From: Bacteroidota bacterium
Lineage (GTDB): Bacteria; Bacteroidota; Bacteroidia; Flavobacteriales_D; Crocinitomicaceae
Direction of reading: 5' to 3'
Length of the DNA: 8,563 nt
Assembly: GCA_016866375.1 (NCBI GenBank)
Contig: VGMK01000079.1
Span: 1-8,563 of the forward strand
The notes below the pieces were generated by a model that saw only the letters and a list, made by a program, of their open reading frames with translations, did not search any database and had not been told where the DNA came from. The position numbers and the translations under genes were made by a program. Positions 1-6,568 of the stretch are shown in pieces. How positions within the stretch are numbered: the first letter of the stretch is position 1; the number at the start of each line of letters is the position of its first letter.

Positions 1-253
1 AATTTTTGAATGGAGGAAAGCTAAACATCACTTGTCCCTCACCCGTTTCAATTAGGCGATCAAAAGAAATATTAAAATGTTTACACAAGCGCTGCGTTTC
101 TTGTACCGTTAAGCTAGTTTCACCACGATAACGTCGGTAAACGGCATCGGTGGAAAGATGTAAAATCTCACTTAATACATTTCCAATAGAATCTGTTGCT
201 CCAATTTTCTGTTTGACCAGTTGAAAAAGTACTTGCTGAATGTCTCGTTTCAT
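1..253 (-). CDS. Helix-turn-helix transcriptional regulator, small Bacteroidota type (3' end outside window)
   Basis: Reading the minus strand from an ATG at 253 gives 84 open codons that run off the left edge, so the C-terminal part is missing. The protein starts MKRDIQQVLFQLVKQKIG. Residues about 18-68 look like a helix-turn-helix fold: a helix with SIGNVLSEIL, then LSTDAVYRRYRGE as the turn and recognition helix, then LTVQETQRLCKHFNIS and FDRLI. The AVYRRxRGE signature is familiar from small, poorly characterised Bacteroidota regulators related to XRE/BetR-like domains, which often continue into a 200-300 residue C-terminal part; that is recalled knowledge, not tested. The ATG lies only 4 nt after the stop of the envelope-protein gene upstream, so the two are very probably co-transcribed and perhaps translationally coupled. 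Target genes are unknown. The DNA-binding assignment is fairly safe; the regulatory role is inferred. Confidence 0.8.
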   Translation of the reverse strand, partial: MKRDIQQVLFQLVKQKIGATDSIGNVLSEILHLSTDAVYRRYRGETSLTVQETQRLCKHFNISFDRLIETGEGQVMFSFPPFKN

Positions 254-257
254 TCAG

Positions 258-1331
258 TTAAAACTTATAAAACCAGCTAAAAGATGGAAGTGGGAAGGTT
301 AAACTTCCGTTAAAAAAAGCATCTGGATTTGAAAAGCGAAGCGACACACCCGATAAATTGAATTGAAAGGCAGAATTCTCTTTTCCTTGCACCCTAATTC
401 CGGGCATTACGATGAGCACATGAGTTGCGTAGGATTGATTTTCGTTTTTTGTAACATCAACAGACTCCGAGTAAGCATTTCCAATTGGATCGTATATATA
501 AGTGTTGCTGTAAACAAAATTATTTTCGATCGTTTTGTTCGTCATATTCAGGTATAAAAAATCCATTACGAAACCTGTTTTCTTTCCAATTTTTGCAAAT
601 CCGCCTGCTGAAATTGCCAAGCCTCCTGTTGTTCCCGATTTAACCTTTTCGTAATCGTAATTAACAATAAATGTACTGGTATCTCTTGTATACGTCCCAC
701 TTTTCACTAGTTCTTTTCCTCCGAAACTAGAGAAATGAGAATAACCCAAGCCAATGGACGCATTCAATTTGCGCGTACCGATCGTTCCAATTCCGAAACC
801 TAGTGCGCCATACCCTTTGAAATTCATTAGAAAACCTGAACTTCCCGCTATTCCGCCGATTGAAAAATTTAAATTTTTCTTCATATTTGTTGGGAGGGTG
901 TATTTTCCTGCTAAGGCGAATGGACTACCATACCAAGTTGTCATGACCCCTAAATTCAATCTATCGGTTACGGCAAAATGAATTTCAGGACCATAGAGAT
1001 TAATCATTGCGTAATTTTCTCCTTGTTTTATCGGAAAAGCATTTGTGGTAAAAGAATAGCGTGTGGTAAAAGGGCCTTCCTCAATATATTCACCATTGAC
1101 CATATCTCCTTCCTCAATTAACTTCATGGATATTATATCAGACTTCGAAATGTACACTTTACCCATTTTGTCAGTCATTAGGAGAACTTCACGTCCGTCA
1201 TCACTTATGAGCTTTCCGATCAATTCTACACCGTTCGCTTTTTTAATGACATAAATTGAATCTTTCGAAATTGTTTGTGCTAGAAAAGAAAAGGTCACGA
1301 AACAAAATATAAGTGCTACTAAATTTTTCAT
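258..1331 (-). CDS. Exported beta-rich outer-membrane-like protein of unknown function
   Basis: This 357-residue protein begins with an ATG and a signal peptide (MKNLVALIFCFVTFSFLAQ, hydrophobic core about residues 4-18, probable cleavage near Ala18-Gln19); there is no lipobox cysteine. Residues about 24-70 form a small all-beta module (IKKANGVELIGKLIS, then GKVYISKSDIISMKLI), resembling the short domains found at the head of many Bacteroidota envelope proteins that sense or bind an unknown ligand. From about residue 90 onward the chain alternates polar and hydrophobic residues in glycine-rich stretches (GGIAGSSGFLMNFKGYGALGFG, GGLAISAGGFAKIG) and ends in SFSWFYKF. A terminal aromatic residue is typical of outer-membrane beta-barrels. 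I therefore infer a barrel of perhaps 10-14 strands in the outer membrane. It lies 25 nt after murF-alr and 4 nt before the helix-turn-helix gene. I do not recognise a named family and assign no substrate. Confidence 0.75.
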   Translation of the reverse strand: MKNLVALIFCFVTFSFLAQTISKDSIYVIKKANGVELIGKLISDDGREVLLMTDKMGKVYISKSDIISMKLIEEGDMVNGEYIEEGPFTTRYSFTTNAFPIKQGENYAMINLYGPEIHFAVTDRLNLGVMTTWYGSPFALAGKYTLPTNMKKNLNFSIGGIAGSSGFLMNFKGYGALGFGIGTIGTRKLNASIGLGYSHFSSFGGKELVKSGTYTRDTSTFIVNYDYEKVKSGTTGGLAISAGGFAKIGKKTGFVMDFLYLNMTNKTIENNFVYSNTYIYDPIGNAYSESVDVTKNENQSYATHVLIVMPGIRVQGKENSAFQFNLSGVSLRFSNPDAFFNGSLTFPLPSFSWFYKF

Positions 1332-1332
1332 T

Positions 1333-1347
1333 CTTTAAAATTTAAAG
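1333..1347. repeat. AT-rich perfect palindrome just upstream of the envelope-protein start
   Basis: CTTTAAA (1333-1339), one central A, then TTTAAAG (1341-1347) form a perfect 7-bp inverted repeat one base upstream of the ATG at 1331, filling most of the 25-nt gap after murF-alr. It could be an operator for the helix-turn-helix protein encoded two genes on, or simply AT-rich leader sequence. Only the symmetry is seen; binding is inferred. Confidence 0.35.
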
Positions 1348-1356
1348 TATAATACG

Positions 1357-3642
1357 TTACTCTTCAAAATAGGTTCTATAGACTCGTTTGGAAAGACTTG
1401 TCAGCACTTCATAAGGGATTGTCTCCATTGCTTGAGCTAATTGTTCAATTTTCTGATGTTCGCCGATAATTTCCACTTCATCTCCTTCTTTTACGTCTAA
1501 ACCGGTGGTATTCACCATTATCATGTCCATACAAACGCGTCCAACGGTTTCACAACGCTGTCCCTTTAAGTATACCGCACCTTTTCCATTGCTCAAGTTG
1601 CGTCGAAATCCATCCGCATAGCCTACCGGAACAATGGCAATAACCGTGTTTTTTTCTACCAAATAACTTCTTCCGTAACCCACAGATTCTCCTGCTGGTA
1701 TTTCTTTTACCTGAGAAACAACACTTTTCCATTCCAAGACAGGTTTCAATTGTTCGGAAATTACAGGGTCCTTGCTTATCCCATACAACCCAATACCTAC
1801 ACGGATCATATCGAACTGAGCAGATGGAAAATGAAGGGCGCCTTCTGAATTACATAAATGAAAAATAACATCGCTGTTGTATGATTGAATCTGCTCAACA
1901 CACGACTTGAACAATTCGATTTGTTGCGCTGTAAATAGATGATTTGAGGGATAATCTGCAGCTGCTAAATGAGAATAAACTCCTTTTAATTGTACTTCTG
2001 GTTGCGCTTGAATCACTTCTAGAACCTCAGATAACTCCTCAGGTTTTATACCCAGTCTGTGCATACCGGTATCGATTTTAAGATGTATGGGCATGCGCTC
2101 TGCGCCAAGGTAAATGAGTTCTGAAATTAACTCTTCCAATTGTTCTTGAGAATATACGGCGGGCTCTAGGTTATAAGCCATACAGTTTTCGTATCCGTCT
2201 TCCTCAGGATTCATTACCAAAATGGGCAATTTTATTCCTGCTTTTCTGAGTTCTACACCCTCGTCTGAATAGGCCACTCCAAGATAATCCGCACCACATT
2301 TTTCTAAAAAACTCCCCATTTTTTCAAGTCCAACGCCATAAGATTGTGCCTTCACCATGCAAAGGATTTTTGTAGATGAAGCTAACTTACTTTTAAAAAT
2401 ACTCAGATTATGACGTATTGCAGTCATATTAAACGCCAATTGCGTCTTGTGATGTTTTAATTTGAGTTTTTGCGCGAGTTTTTCCATCTGTTTTGCGCGC
2501 TGACCCTTAAGCAAAATCACTGAATCTTTCAATTGTATCGTTGAGAGCTTGATTTCTCCGCTGTAAACATGCGCATCAATTGGTTGAAATTGATTGATTA
2601 TTTCATAGACACGCTTCATTACAGCTTGATCATCTTCATTTAAACCTATGAGAGCAACCCTTTCTCTTCCTTGTGAAATACTTAATTGGTATTCCAATGC
2701 AATTTTCAAAGAATCAAGATCAAGATTGTAGGAGTCATTAATAATCAGAGAATTATCTATCCCTTCGAAAGTTTCCAGTCGTAAGGCCAATCGAGGTAAA
2801 GATTTTATTTTTTCGACATCCAAGCGAAAATAACGTTCAACGAAACCGATTGCCAGCATGGCAGAGTTTTTACTTGCCTTATCTTTGAAGGGGAGAAGCT
2901 CAATACTCTTTTCCATACTTTTTTCGGTAATGACCTCTAGGTTTTTATTCAGAAGAGCAAGGTCATTGTAATCTTCCAAACTGTATATGGTTAGTACACG
3001 CGAAAACAAGTCAAGTTTCTCCCTGAGGTGTTGCGTGCGATTTTCGAAATTTTCTGAATGAGCCGATCCTATATTGGTGAGTATTCCAATGGTTGGTTGA
3101 ATCATATCCGCCAATACTGCCATCTCCCCGGGTTCGGATATTCCCGCCTCAATAAGTGCTAATTCTGTCTCCTCGTTTATCGTGAGTAAGGATAAAGCGA
3201 CGCCCAATTGAGAATTATAACTTTTGGGACTTCGCGTAACATGCACTTGGCCCTTCACCAAATGATAAATCCATTCTTTGACTGTAGTTTTACCGCTACT
3301 TCCTGTAATGGCAACAACGGGAATATTGAACGCAGCACGGTGTGTTTTCGCTAAATGCTGAAGGGATTTTAAGCAATCGTCAACGAGAACGTAGCAGGCA
3401 TCGCTTTTTAGCTCGAGCATCTGTTGAACTACGAACAATCGCACTCCCTTCTCATAGGCGTTCTCAACAAACGCATGGCCGTCGCGAAAATCTCCCTTCA
3501 ATGCAAAAAAGACTTGGCTCTTCGAGCTTATAATTTTACGTGAATCATAAACTACTTCATCAACAAAGGAGGAAGACGAACCTATGACTTTCAGCCCTTT
3601 TACGCGGCTAAAAAACTCAGAAAGCGTTAAATTTAATTTCAA
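1357..3642 (-). CDS. murF-alr: Bifunctional UDP-MurNAc-tripeptide:D-Ala-D-Ala ligase (MurF) / alanine racemase (Alr)
   Basis: This 761-residue cytoplasmic fusion combines two steps of peptidoglycan precursor synthesis: PLP-dependent L/D-alanine racemisation and ATP-dependent addition of D-Ala-D-Ala to UDP-MurNAc-tripeptide. The MurF half covers about residues 1-395: N-terminal substrate domain with VYDSRKI (31-37), P-loop GSSGKTT (114-120), SYNSQLGV (141-148), EAGISEPGE (165-173), TNIGSAHSENF (189-199), a candidate carbamylated lysine in REKLDLF (Lys209) and NDSYN (302-306). The Alr half covers about 396-761: PLP lysine in MVKAQSYG (Lys431), KIDTGMHRLG (522-531), DMIRVGIGLYG (611-621), catalytic tyrosine in VGYGRSY (Tyr656), PVGYADGF (672-679) and GRVCMDM (701-707). 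All main Alr residues are present. The MurF half looks about 55-60 residues short compared with homologues I recall. The start is TTG at 3642: an in-frame TAA lies 12 nt upstream and the next Met is residue 75. It overlaps the tdk stop by 4 nt (TTGA). Confidence 0.95.
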   Translation of the reverse strand: MKLNLTLSEFFSRVKGLKVIGSSSSFVDEVVYDSRKIISSKSQVFFALKGDFRDGHAFVENAYEKGVRLFVVQQMLELKSDACYVLVDDCLKSLQHLAKTHRAAFNIPVVAITGSSGKTTVKEWIYHLVKGQVHVTRSPKSYNSQLGVALSLLTINEETELALIEAGISEPGEMAVLADMIQPTIGILTNIGSAHSENFENRTQHLREKLDLFSRVLTIYSLEDYNDLALLNKNLEVITEKSMEKSIELLPFKDKASKNSAMLAIGFVERYFRLDVEKIKSLPRLALRLETFEGIDNSLIINDSYNLDLDSLKIALEYQLSISQGRERVALIGLNEDDQAVMKRVYEIINQFQPIDAHVYSGEIKLSTIQLKDSVILLKGQRAKQMEKLAQKLKLKHHKTQLAFNMTAIRHNLSIFKSKLASSTKILCMVKAQSYGVGLEKMGSFLEKCGADYLGVAYSDEGVELRKAGIKLPILVMNPEEDGYENCMAYNLEPAVYSQEQLEELISELIYLGAERMPIHLKIDTGMHRLGIKPEELSEVLEVIQAQPEVQLKGVYSHLAAADYPSNHLFTAQQIELFKSCVEQIQSYNSDVIFHLCNSEGALHFPSAQFDMIRVGIGLYGISKDPVISEQLKPVLEWKSVVSQVKEIPAGESVGYGRSYLVEKNTVIAIVPVGYADGFRRNLSNGKGAVYLKGQRCETVGRVCMDMIMVNTTGLDVKEGDEVEIIGEHQKIEQLAQAMETIPYEVLTSLSKRVYRTYFEE

Positions 3643-4214
3643 TGGGTTGCTTTACAATAGCACGAACGACACAAAGGCCTGTATTTATCCACGGCTCCAA
3701 CCAATACCTGACCAGAATCCTCTACCGTTCGATGCGAAAACTGAGCTAAGTTACCACAAGAAACGCAAATCGCGTGAACTTTTGTAACATATTCTGCTGC
3801 CGCTAAAAGTTTTGGCATTGGTCCGAAAGGAACGCCTTGAAAATCCATATCTAAACCAGCAAGAATGACACGTACTCCCTGATTGGCAAGATGATTACAA
3901 ACAGCGACAAGTTCTTCGTCAAAAAATTGTGCCTCGTCAATGGCCACAACATGTTCTTTATTCCACTGATCTAAAATCTCACTTGATTTTTTTACAAGAA
4001 TAGCCTGGAAGGCGGTTCCTTGATGACTGACAACTTTATCTTTACTGTACCGATTGTCTATTTCTGGCTTGAACATAATCAGTGACTGATTTGCAAATTC
4101 TGCTCTGCGAATCCGCCGAATGAGTTCTTCAGTTTTTCCTGAAAACATCGATCCGCAGACTATTTCTATCCATCCGTTCTGCCTCCCTTCACTTGGAAAT
4201 TGTTCTAAAAACAT
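3639..4214 (-). CDS. tdk: Thymidine kinase, type II (TK1-like)
   Basis: The enzyme phosphorylates thymidine to dTMP with ATP in the pyrimidine salvage pathway in the cytoplasm. From the ATG at 4214 it is 191 residues long, normal for the family. Visible motifs are the P-loop GSMFSGKT (21-28) followed by EELIRRIRRA, the DEAQFFD motif (93-99) carrying the catalytic glutamate (Glu94), GLDMDFQGVPFG (120-131) in the segment that shapes the lasso and nucleoside pocket, and a structural zinc site from CVSC (Cys150, Cys153) and CRSC (Cys182, Cys185). The frame also extends 7 codons upstream to a TTG at 4235, but the ATG is preferred because flavobacterial homologues I recall begin MFLE followed after about 12 residues by GWIE. 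It is the first gene of the leftward operon, and its TGA overlaps the TTG start of murF-alr. Nothing appears damaged. Confidence 0.96.
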   Translation of the reverse strand: MFLEQFPSEGRQNGWIEIVCGSMFSGKTEELIRRIRRAEFANQSLIMFKPEIDNRYSKDKVVSHQGTAFQAILVKKSSEILDQWNKEHVVAIDEAQFFDEELVAVCNHLANQGVRVILAGLDMDFQGVPFGPMPKLLAAAEYVTKVHAICVSCGNLAQFSHRTVEDSGQVLVGAVDKYRPLCRSCYCKATH

Positions 4215-4371
4215 ATCTATTTTGTTTGTTAACAATCATTATGAAGAAAAAAAAGAAAAACATGTCCAAACTGTTCCCTAGTTTTCTAAATTTGAATTCG
4301 AAAATCGGTAGTTTATTTCGTTAATCAAACTCCTGGTTAACATCTTATAACTTTTGTTGAAAAAATTTTGT
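4215..4371. promoter_or_regulatory. Divergent intergenic region between tdk and the acidic-protein gene
   Basis: This 157-nt AT-rich stretch must carry the promoters of both the leftward tdk operon and the rightward gene pair. No Shine-Dalgarno sequence is evident on either side, as usual in Bacteroidota. For the rightward direction, TTTG at 4291-4294 followed after 19 nt by TATTTCG (4314-4320) is a weak match to the Bacteroidota -33 TTTG / -7 TAnnTTTG promoter; TATAACTTTTG at 4346-4356 is another imperfect -7-like string. The leftward promoter cannot be placed. A pyrimidine-rich tract on the minus strand (4244-4260) and small palindromes near 4226-4244 are also present. Confidence 0.45.
4226..4244. 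repeat. Two adjacent short palindromes in the tdk leader
   Basis: TTGTTAACAA (4226-4235) is a perfect 10-bp palindrome, directly followed by TCAT-T-ATGA (4236-4244), 12 to 30 nt upstream of the preferred tdk ATG. A second GTTAAC core occurs at 4336-4341 near the other gene. These could be a protein-binding site or chance in AT-rich DNA; no regulator is implied by the sequence. Confidence 0.3.
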
Positions 4372-5328
4372 ATGAAATCGTTATTAAAAAAGCTTGAAGA
4401 AGGAATAAAAAAACTAGAAAATGGGTCAATTTCCAGCCTTGAGATGGATGAATTGGTGCAAACAGCACGAGAGGTGCAGGAAAAATTATTAGTCGTGCGT
4501 TTTAAATTATATGAGCAGCAAATATTTCCAGAGCGTATTCACACTCCCGTAGATCTTGTATTGGATTCTTTGTCATCTGAAAATACTACTGAGATTGAAA
4601 AACCCATTGATTTGAATTTAGAAGAAACGGAGGGAGAGGAAGCAACTGGCACAGATATAGCTGAGGATTTAATTGTTGACGAGGAGATTGAGCAACCTGT
4701 GGAATACAAGCCAAATCCACGCGAATTAATTATCGATACAGTTGTCCAAAAACCAATTGAAACCCAAGGTGTAGTAGAATTATCTTTTGAAGATGAGGCT
4801 CAGGATTCAGTAGACGAGACAATAGCTTCATCCGAAGATGAGGAGGATCAAGCACCCTCTAAAAATGATGAGCAAATGGAAGAATCTACGGATGAATTAA
4901 TCGAAGAACCTTCATCAGAAACACAAATGGATGAAGATTCTCAGCAGAGTGAGGAAAGCGCTTCAACATTAGATCTAACGAAAGATGAGCCGGCTGAAGC
5001 AACCAATTCCGTTACATCAGCAAAGGAAATGGAGTTTAAGTCATTGGAAAAGGTGATTGCAGCAAACACCTCACTTGAAAAACTAGAAACTTTAATCGGT
5101 TCTTTTACCTTAAACGATAAATTACTGTTCATAAATTCTTTATTCGACGGATCGAGTGATGCCTTTGCAAAAGCGGTTAAATTATTGGATGCCACGTCTA
5201 CCATGTCCGAAGCGAGAGGCATACTTATTACCTATGCGGAGGATTTACATTGGGAAATGGACAACGAGGTCGTTGAAGATTTTGTTGAACGCATTTGTCA
5301 GCGTCATGCAGACAAGCTGGATCAGTAG
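4372..5328 (+). CDS. Uncharacterised acidic three-part protein, Bacteroidota-type
   Basis: This 318-residue protein has no signal peptide and no membrane segment, so it is probably cytoplasmic. It falls into three parts. Residues 1-52 are a basic, helical, coiled-coil-like head (MKSLLKKLEEGIKKLENGSI, then EMDELVQTAREVQEKLLVVRFKLYEQQ). Residues about 61-210 are a low-complexity linker with about 52 Asp/Glu against 6 Lys/Arg. Residues about 220-316 are a helical tail with LNDKLLFINSLFDGSSDAFAKAV (247-269) and a closing FVERICQRH (304-312). The tail resembles a motif (LNDRxxFIxxLFxxSSEDF) I recall from unnamed proteins across Bacteroidota; no function is known to me. The ATG at 4372 is preferred over a TTG at 4354 in the same frame. 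The last 23 nt overlap the peptidase gene, implying co-transcription. The layout suggests a scaffold or adaptor binding partners at both ends, which is inference. Confidence 0.8.
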   Translation: MKSLLKKLEEGIKKLENGSISSLEMDELVQTAREVQEKLLVVRFKLYEQQIFPERIHTPVDLVLDSLSSENTTEIEKPIDLNLEETEGEEATGTDIAEDLIVDEEIEQPVEYKPNPRELIIDTVVQKPIETQGVVELSFEDEAQDSVDETIASSEDEEDQAPSKNDEQMEESTDELIEEPSSETQMDEDSQQSEESASTLDLTKDEPAEATNSVTSAKEMEFKSLEKVIAANTSLEKLETLIGSFTLNDKLLFINSLFDGSSDAFAKAVKLLDATSTMSEARGILITYAEDLHWEMDNEVVEDFVERICQRHADKLDQ

Positions 5329-6568
5329 TTTAGTCATACTTTTTGTTTATTTTGGGCTACATGCTCAGCGAAAAGAAGTGTTGCTTTTTGCTGATTCCTT
5401 GTGTGCACCCGGCTTACACGGTAGAGGATATGTTAACGAAGGGGACACCAAGGCAGCTGCATATATTGAAACAACATTTCGAAATATTGGATTAAGTCCA
5501 AGCAACGGAACCTATTTTCAACCCTTTAAATTTTCGGTTAATACCTTTCCCGATTCCTGTCGCTTAACAATTGGCACTGCATGCATTCAACCTGGAAAAG
5601 GTTTTATAGTTCATCCATCTTCGGGTTCAGCTTTTGGTGAATTTATGACCAAAGAATTATCAAGAGAAGAAGTTTTCCAAGATGATGTCCAACTATCGAC
5701 GTATATTGAATCGCTCCCTACGAAATGTGTGGTGGTTGTTAATTCAACGCTGTTTAAAGGAGATTCCTTGAAAATGGTGAGAAAACGGCTTCAACAAATT
5801 GCAAATTACCGTCCAGTGATTGAACTGGTAAATAACAAGTTTACGTGGTCCGTTGGCCAAAACCAACAGAGTTATGCCTACTTACAACTTCAGGACACAC
5901 TTTATGAGAAGCCCACCTCAGTTCATTTAGCGGTACATAATATGTTTAAACAAAATCACCAAGCAATGAATGTGATGGGTTATCTTCCTGCCACTAAAGC
6001 AACAAAAAAGACGCTTTTGGTGAGTGCGCATTACGATCACCTGGGCAGAATGGGGTCCGTATGTTATTTCCCAGGGGCAAATGATAATGCAAGCGGTGTC
6101 GCCATGTTGGTAGAACTCGCCATGCGATTGAAGGAAAAAAAGAAAAGAAAATACAATGTGCTGTTCGTTGCTTTTGCCGGAGAAGAGGTCGGCTTACTGG
6201 GCTCCGCATTCATGGTAAAACATCCACCAACTCCTTTAAAAGATATACGATTTCAATTGAACCTAGATATTATGGGAAGTGGTGAAGAAGGAATCACAGC
6301 AGTGAATGCCACGCTTTTTCCCAAGGAGTTCAGGCGCTTAGTGAAATTGAATAAGAAAATAAATGCAGTACCTATCGTTAAATCAAGGGGGCCTGCGGCA
6401 AATTCAGATCATTATTTTTTCACAGAAGCAGGCGTTCCTGCATTTTTCATTTACACCATGGGACCCAACAAACATTACCATGATATTTTTGACACTTACG
6501 AGGAATTGAGTTTTAAAGCCTTTGAATCGTTGGCATTTTTATTTGAATCCTTTCTGCTTGGATTTTAA
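5306..6568 (+). CDS. Secreted M28-family zinc aminopeptidase
   Basis: From the ATG at 5306 the product is 420 residues with a signal peptide (MQTSWISSLVILFVYFGLHA, likely cleavage before Gln21) and no lipobox, so it should be a soluble periplasmic or exported peptidase. Residues about 21-70 carry the usual lead-in helix (LHGRGYVNEGDTKAAAYIE). Residues about 100-215 are a less conserved insert. The catalytic domain starts near 220. Di-zinc ligands expected for M28 are present: His242 in SAHYDHLG, Asp260 in GANDNASG, Glu293 (general base) and Glu294 (ligand) in FAGEEVGLLGS, Asp321 in LNLDIMG and His392 in HYHDIFDT. It is therefore probably active, removing N-terminal residues from peptides; the exact specificity is not readable. 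The frame extends upstream to 5156, but that would bury the signal peptide and overlap the preceding gene by 173 nt, so the internal ATG (23-nt overlap) is chosen. Its stop shares TTAA with the stop of the convergent recO gene. Confidence 0.92.
   Translation: MQTSWISSLVILFVYFGLHAQRKEVLLFADSLCAPGLHGRGYVNEGDTKAAAYIETTFRNIGLSPSNGTYFQPFKFSVNTFPDSCRLTIGTACIQPGKGFIVHPSSGSAFGEFMTKELSREEVFQDDVQLSTYIESLPTKCVVVVNSTLFKGDSLKMVRKRLQQIANYRPVIELVNNKFTWSVGQNQQSYAYLQLQDTLYEKPTSVHLAVHNMFKQNHQAMNVMGYLPATKATKKTLLVSAHYDHLGRMGSVCYFPGANDNASGVAMLVELAMRLKEKKKRKYNVLFVAFAGEEVGLLGSAFMVKHPPTPLKDIRFQLNLDIMGSGEEGITAVNATLFPKEFRRLVKLNKKINAVPIVKSRGPAANSDHYFFTEAGVPAFFIYTMGPNKHYHDIFDTYEELSFKAFESLAFLFESFLLGF
6565..6568. other. 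Shared TTAA holding both convergent stop codons
   Basis: The palindromic tetramer TTAA contains the TAA stop of the M28 peptidase gene (6566-6568, plus) and the TAA stop of recO (6567-6565, minus). There is no intergenic space, so any transcription termination must occur inside the opposing coding sequence; no U-tailed hairpin was found here on either strand. Confidence 0.9.

Noticed and set aside
862..879. Perfect 18-bp palindrome GAAAAATTTAAATTTTTC
   Set aside because: It is low-complexity A/T sequence inside the envelope-protein gene (codons for Lys-Asn-Leu-Asn-Phe) with no loop, so it is explained by coding and base composition.
363..1254. Plus-strand reading frames of 60-75 codons opposite the envelope-protein gene
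   Set aside because: They have no family features or upstream signals and are antisense shadows of the real minus-strand gene.
4215..4235. Seven-codon extension of tdk to TTG at 4235
   Set aside because: ATG at 4214 gives the N-terminus (MFLEQ) expected from flavobacterial homologues, and the TTG lies inside a palindromic leader sequence.
4192..4263. Minus-strand 24-codon reading frame beginning MFFFFFFIMIV, overlapping the tdk start
   Set aside because: It arises from a pyrimidine-rich tract, has no recognisable product and runs into tdk out of frame; there is no support for a leader peptide.
4941..5222. Minus-strand 93-codon frame opposite the acidic protein gene
   Set aside because: It mirrors the low-complexity acidic coding sequence and shows no domain or start context of its own.
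5156..5305. Longer N-terminus for the M28 peptidase starting at 5156
   Set aside because: It would add 50 residues without family likeness before a clear signal peptide and overlap the preceding gene by 173 nt.
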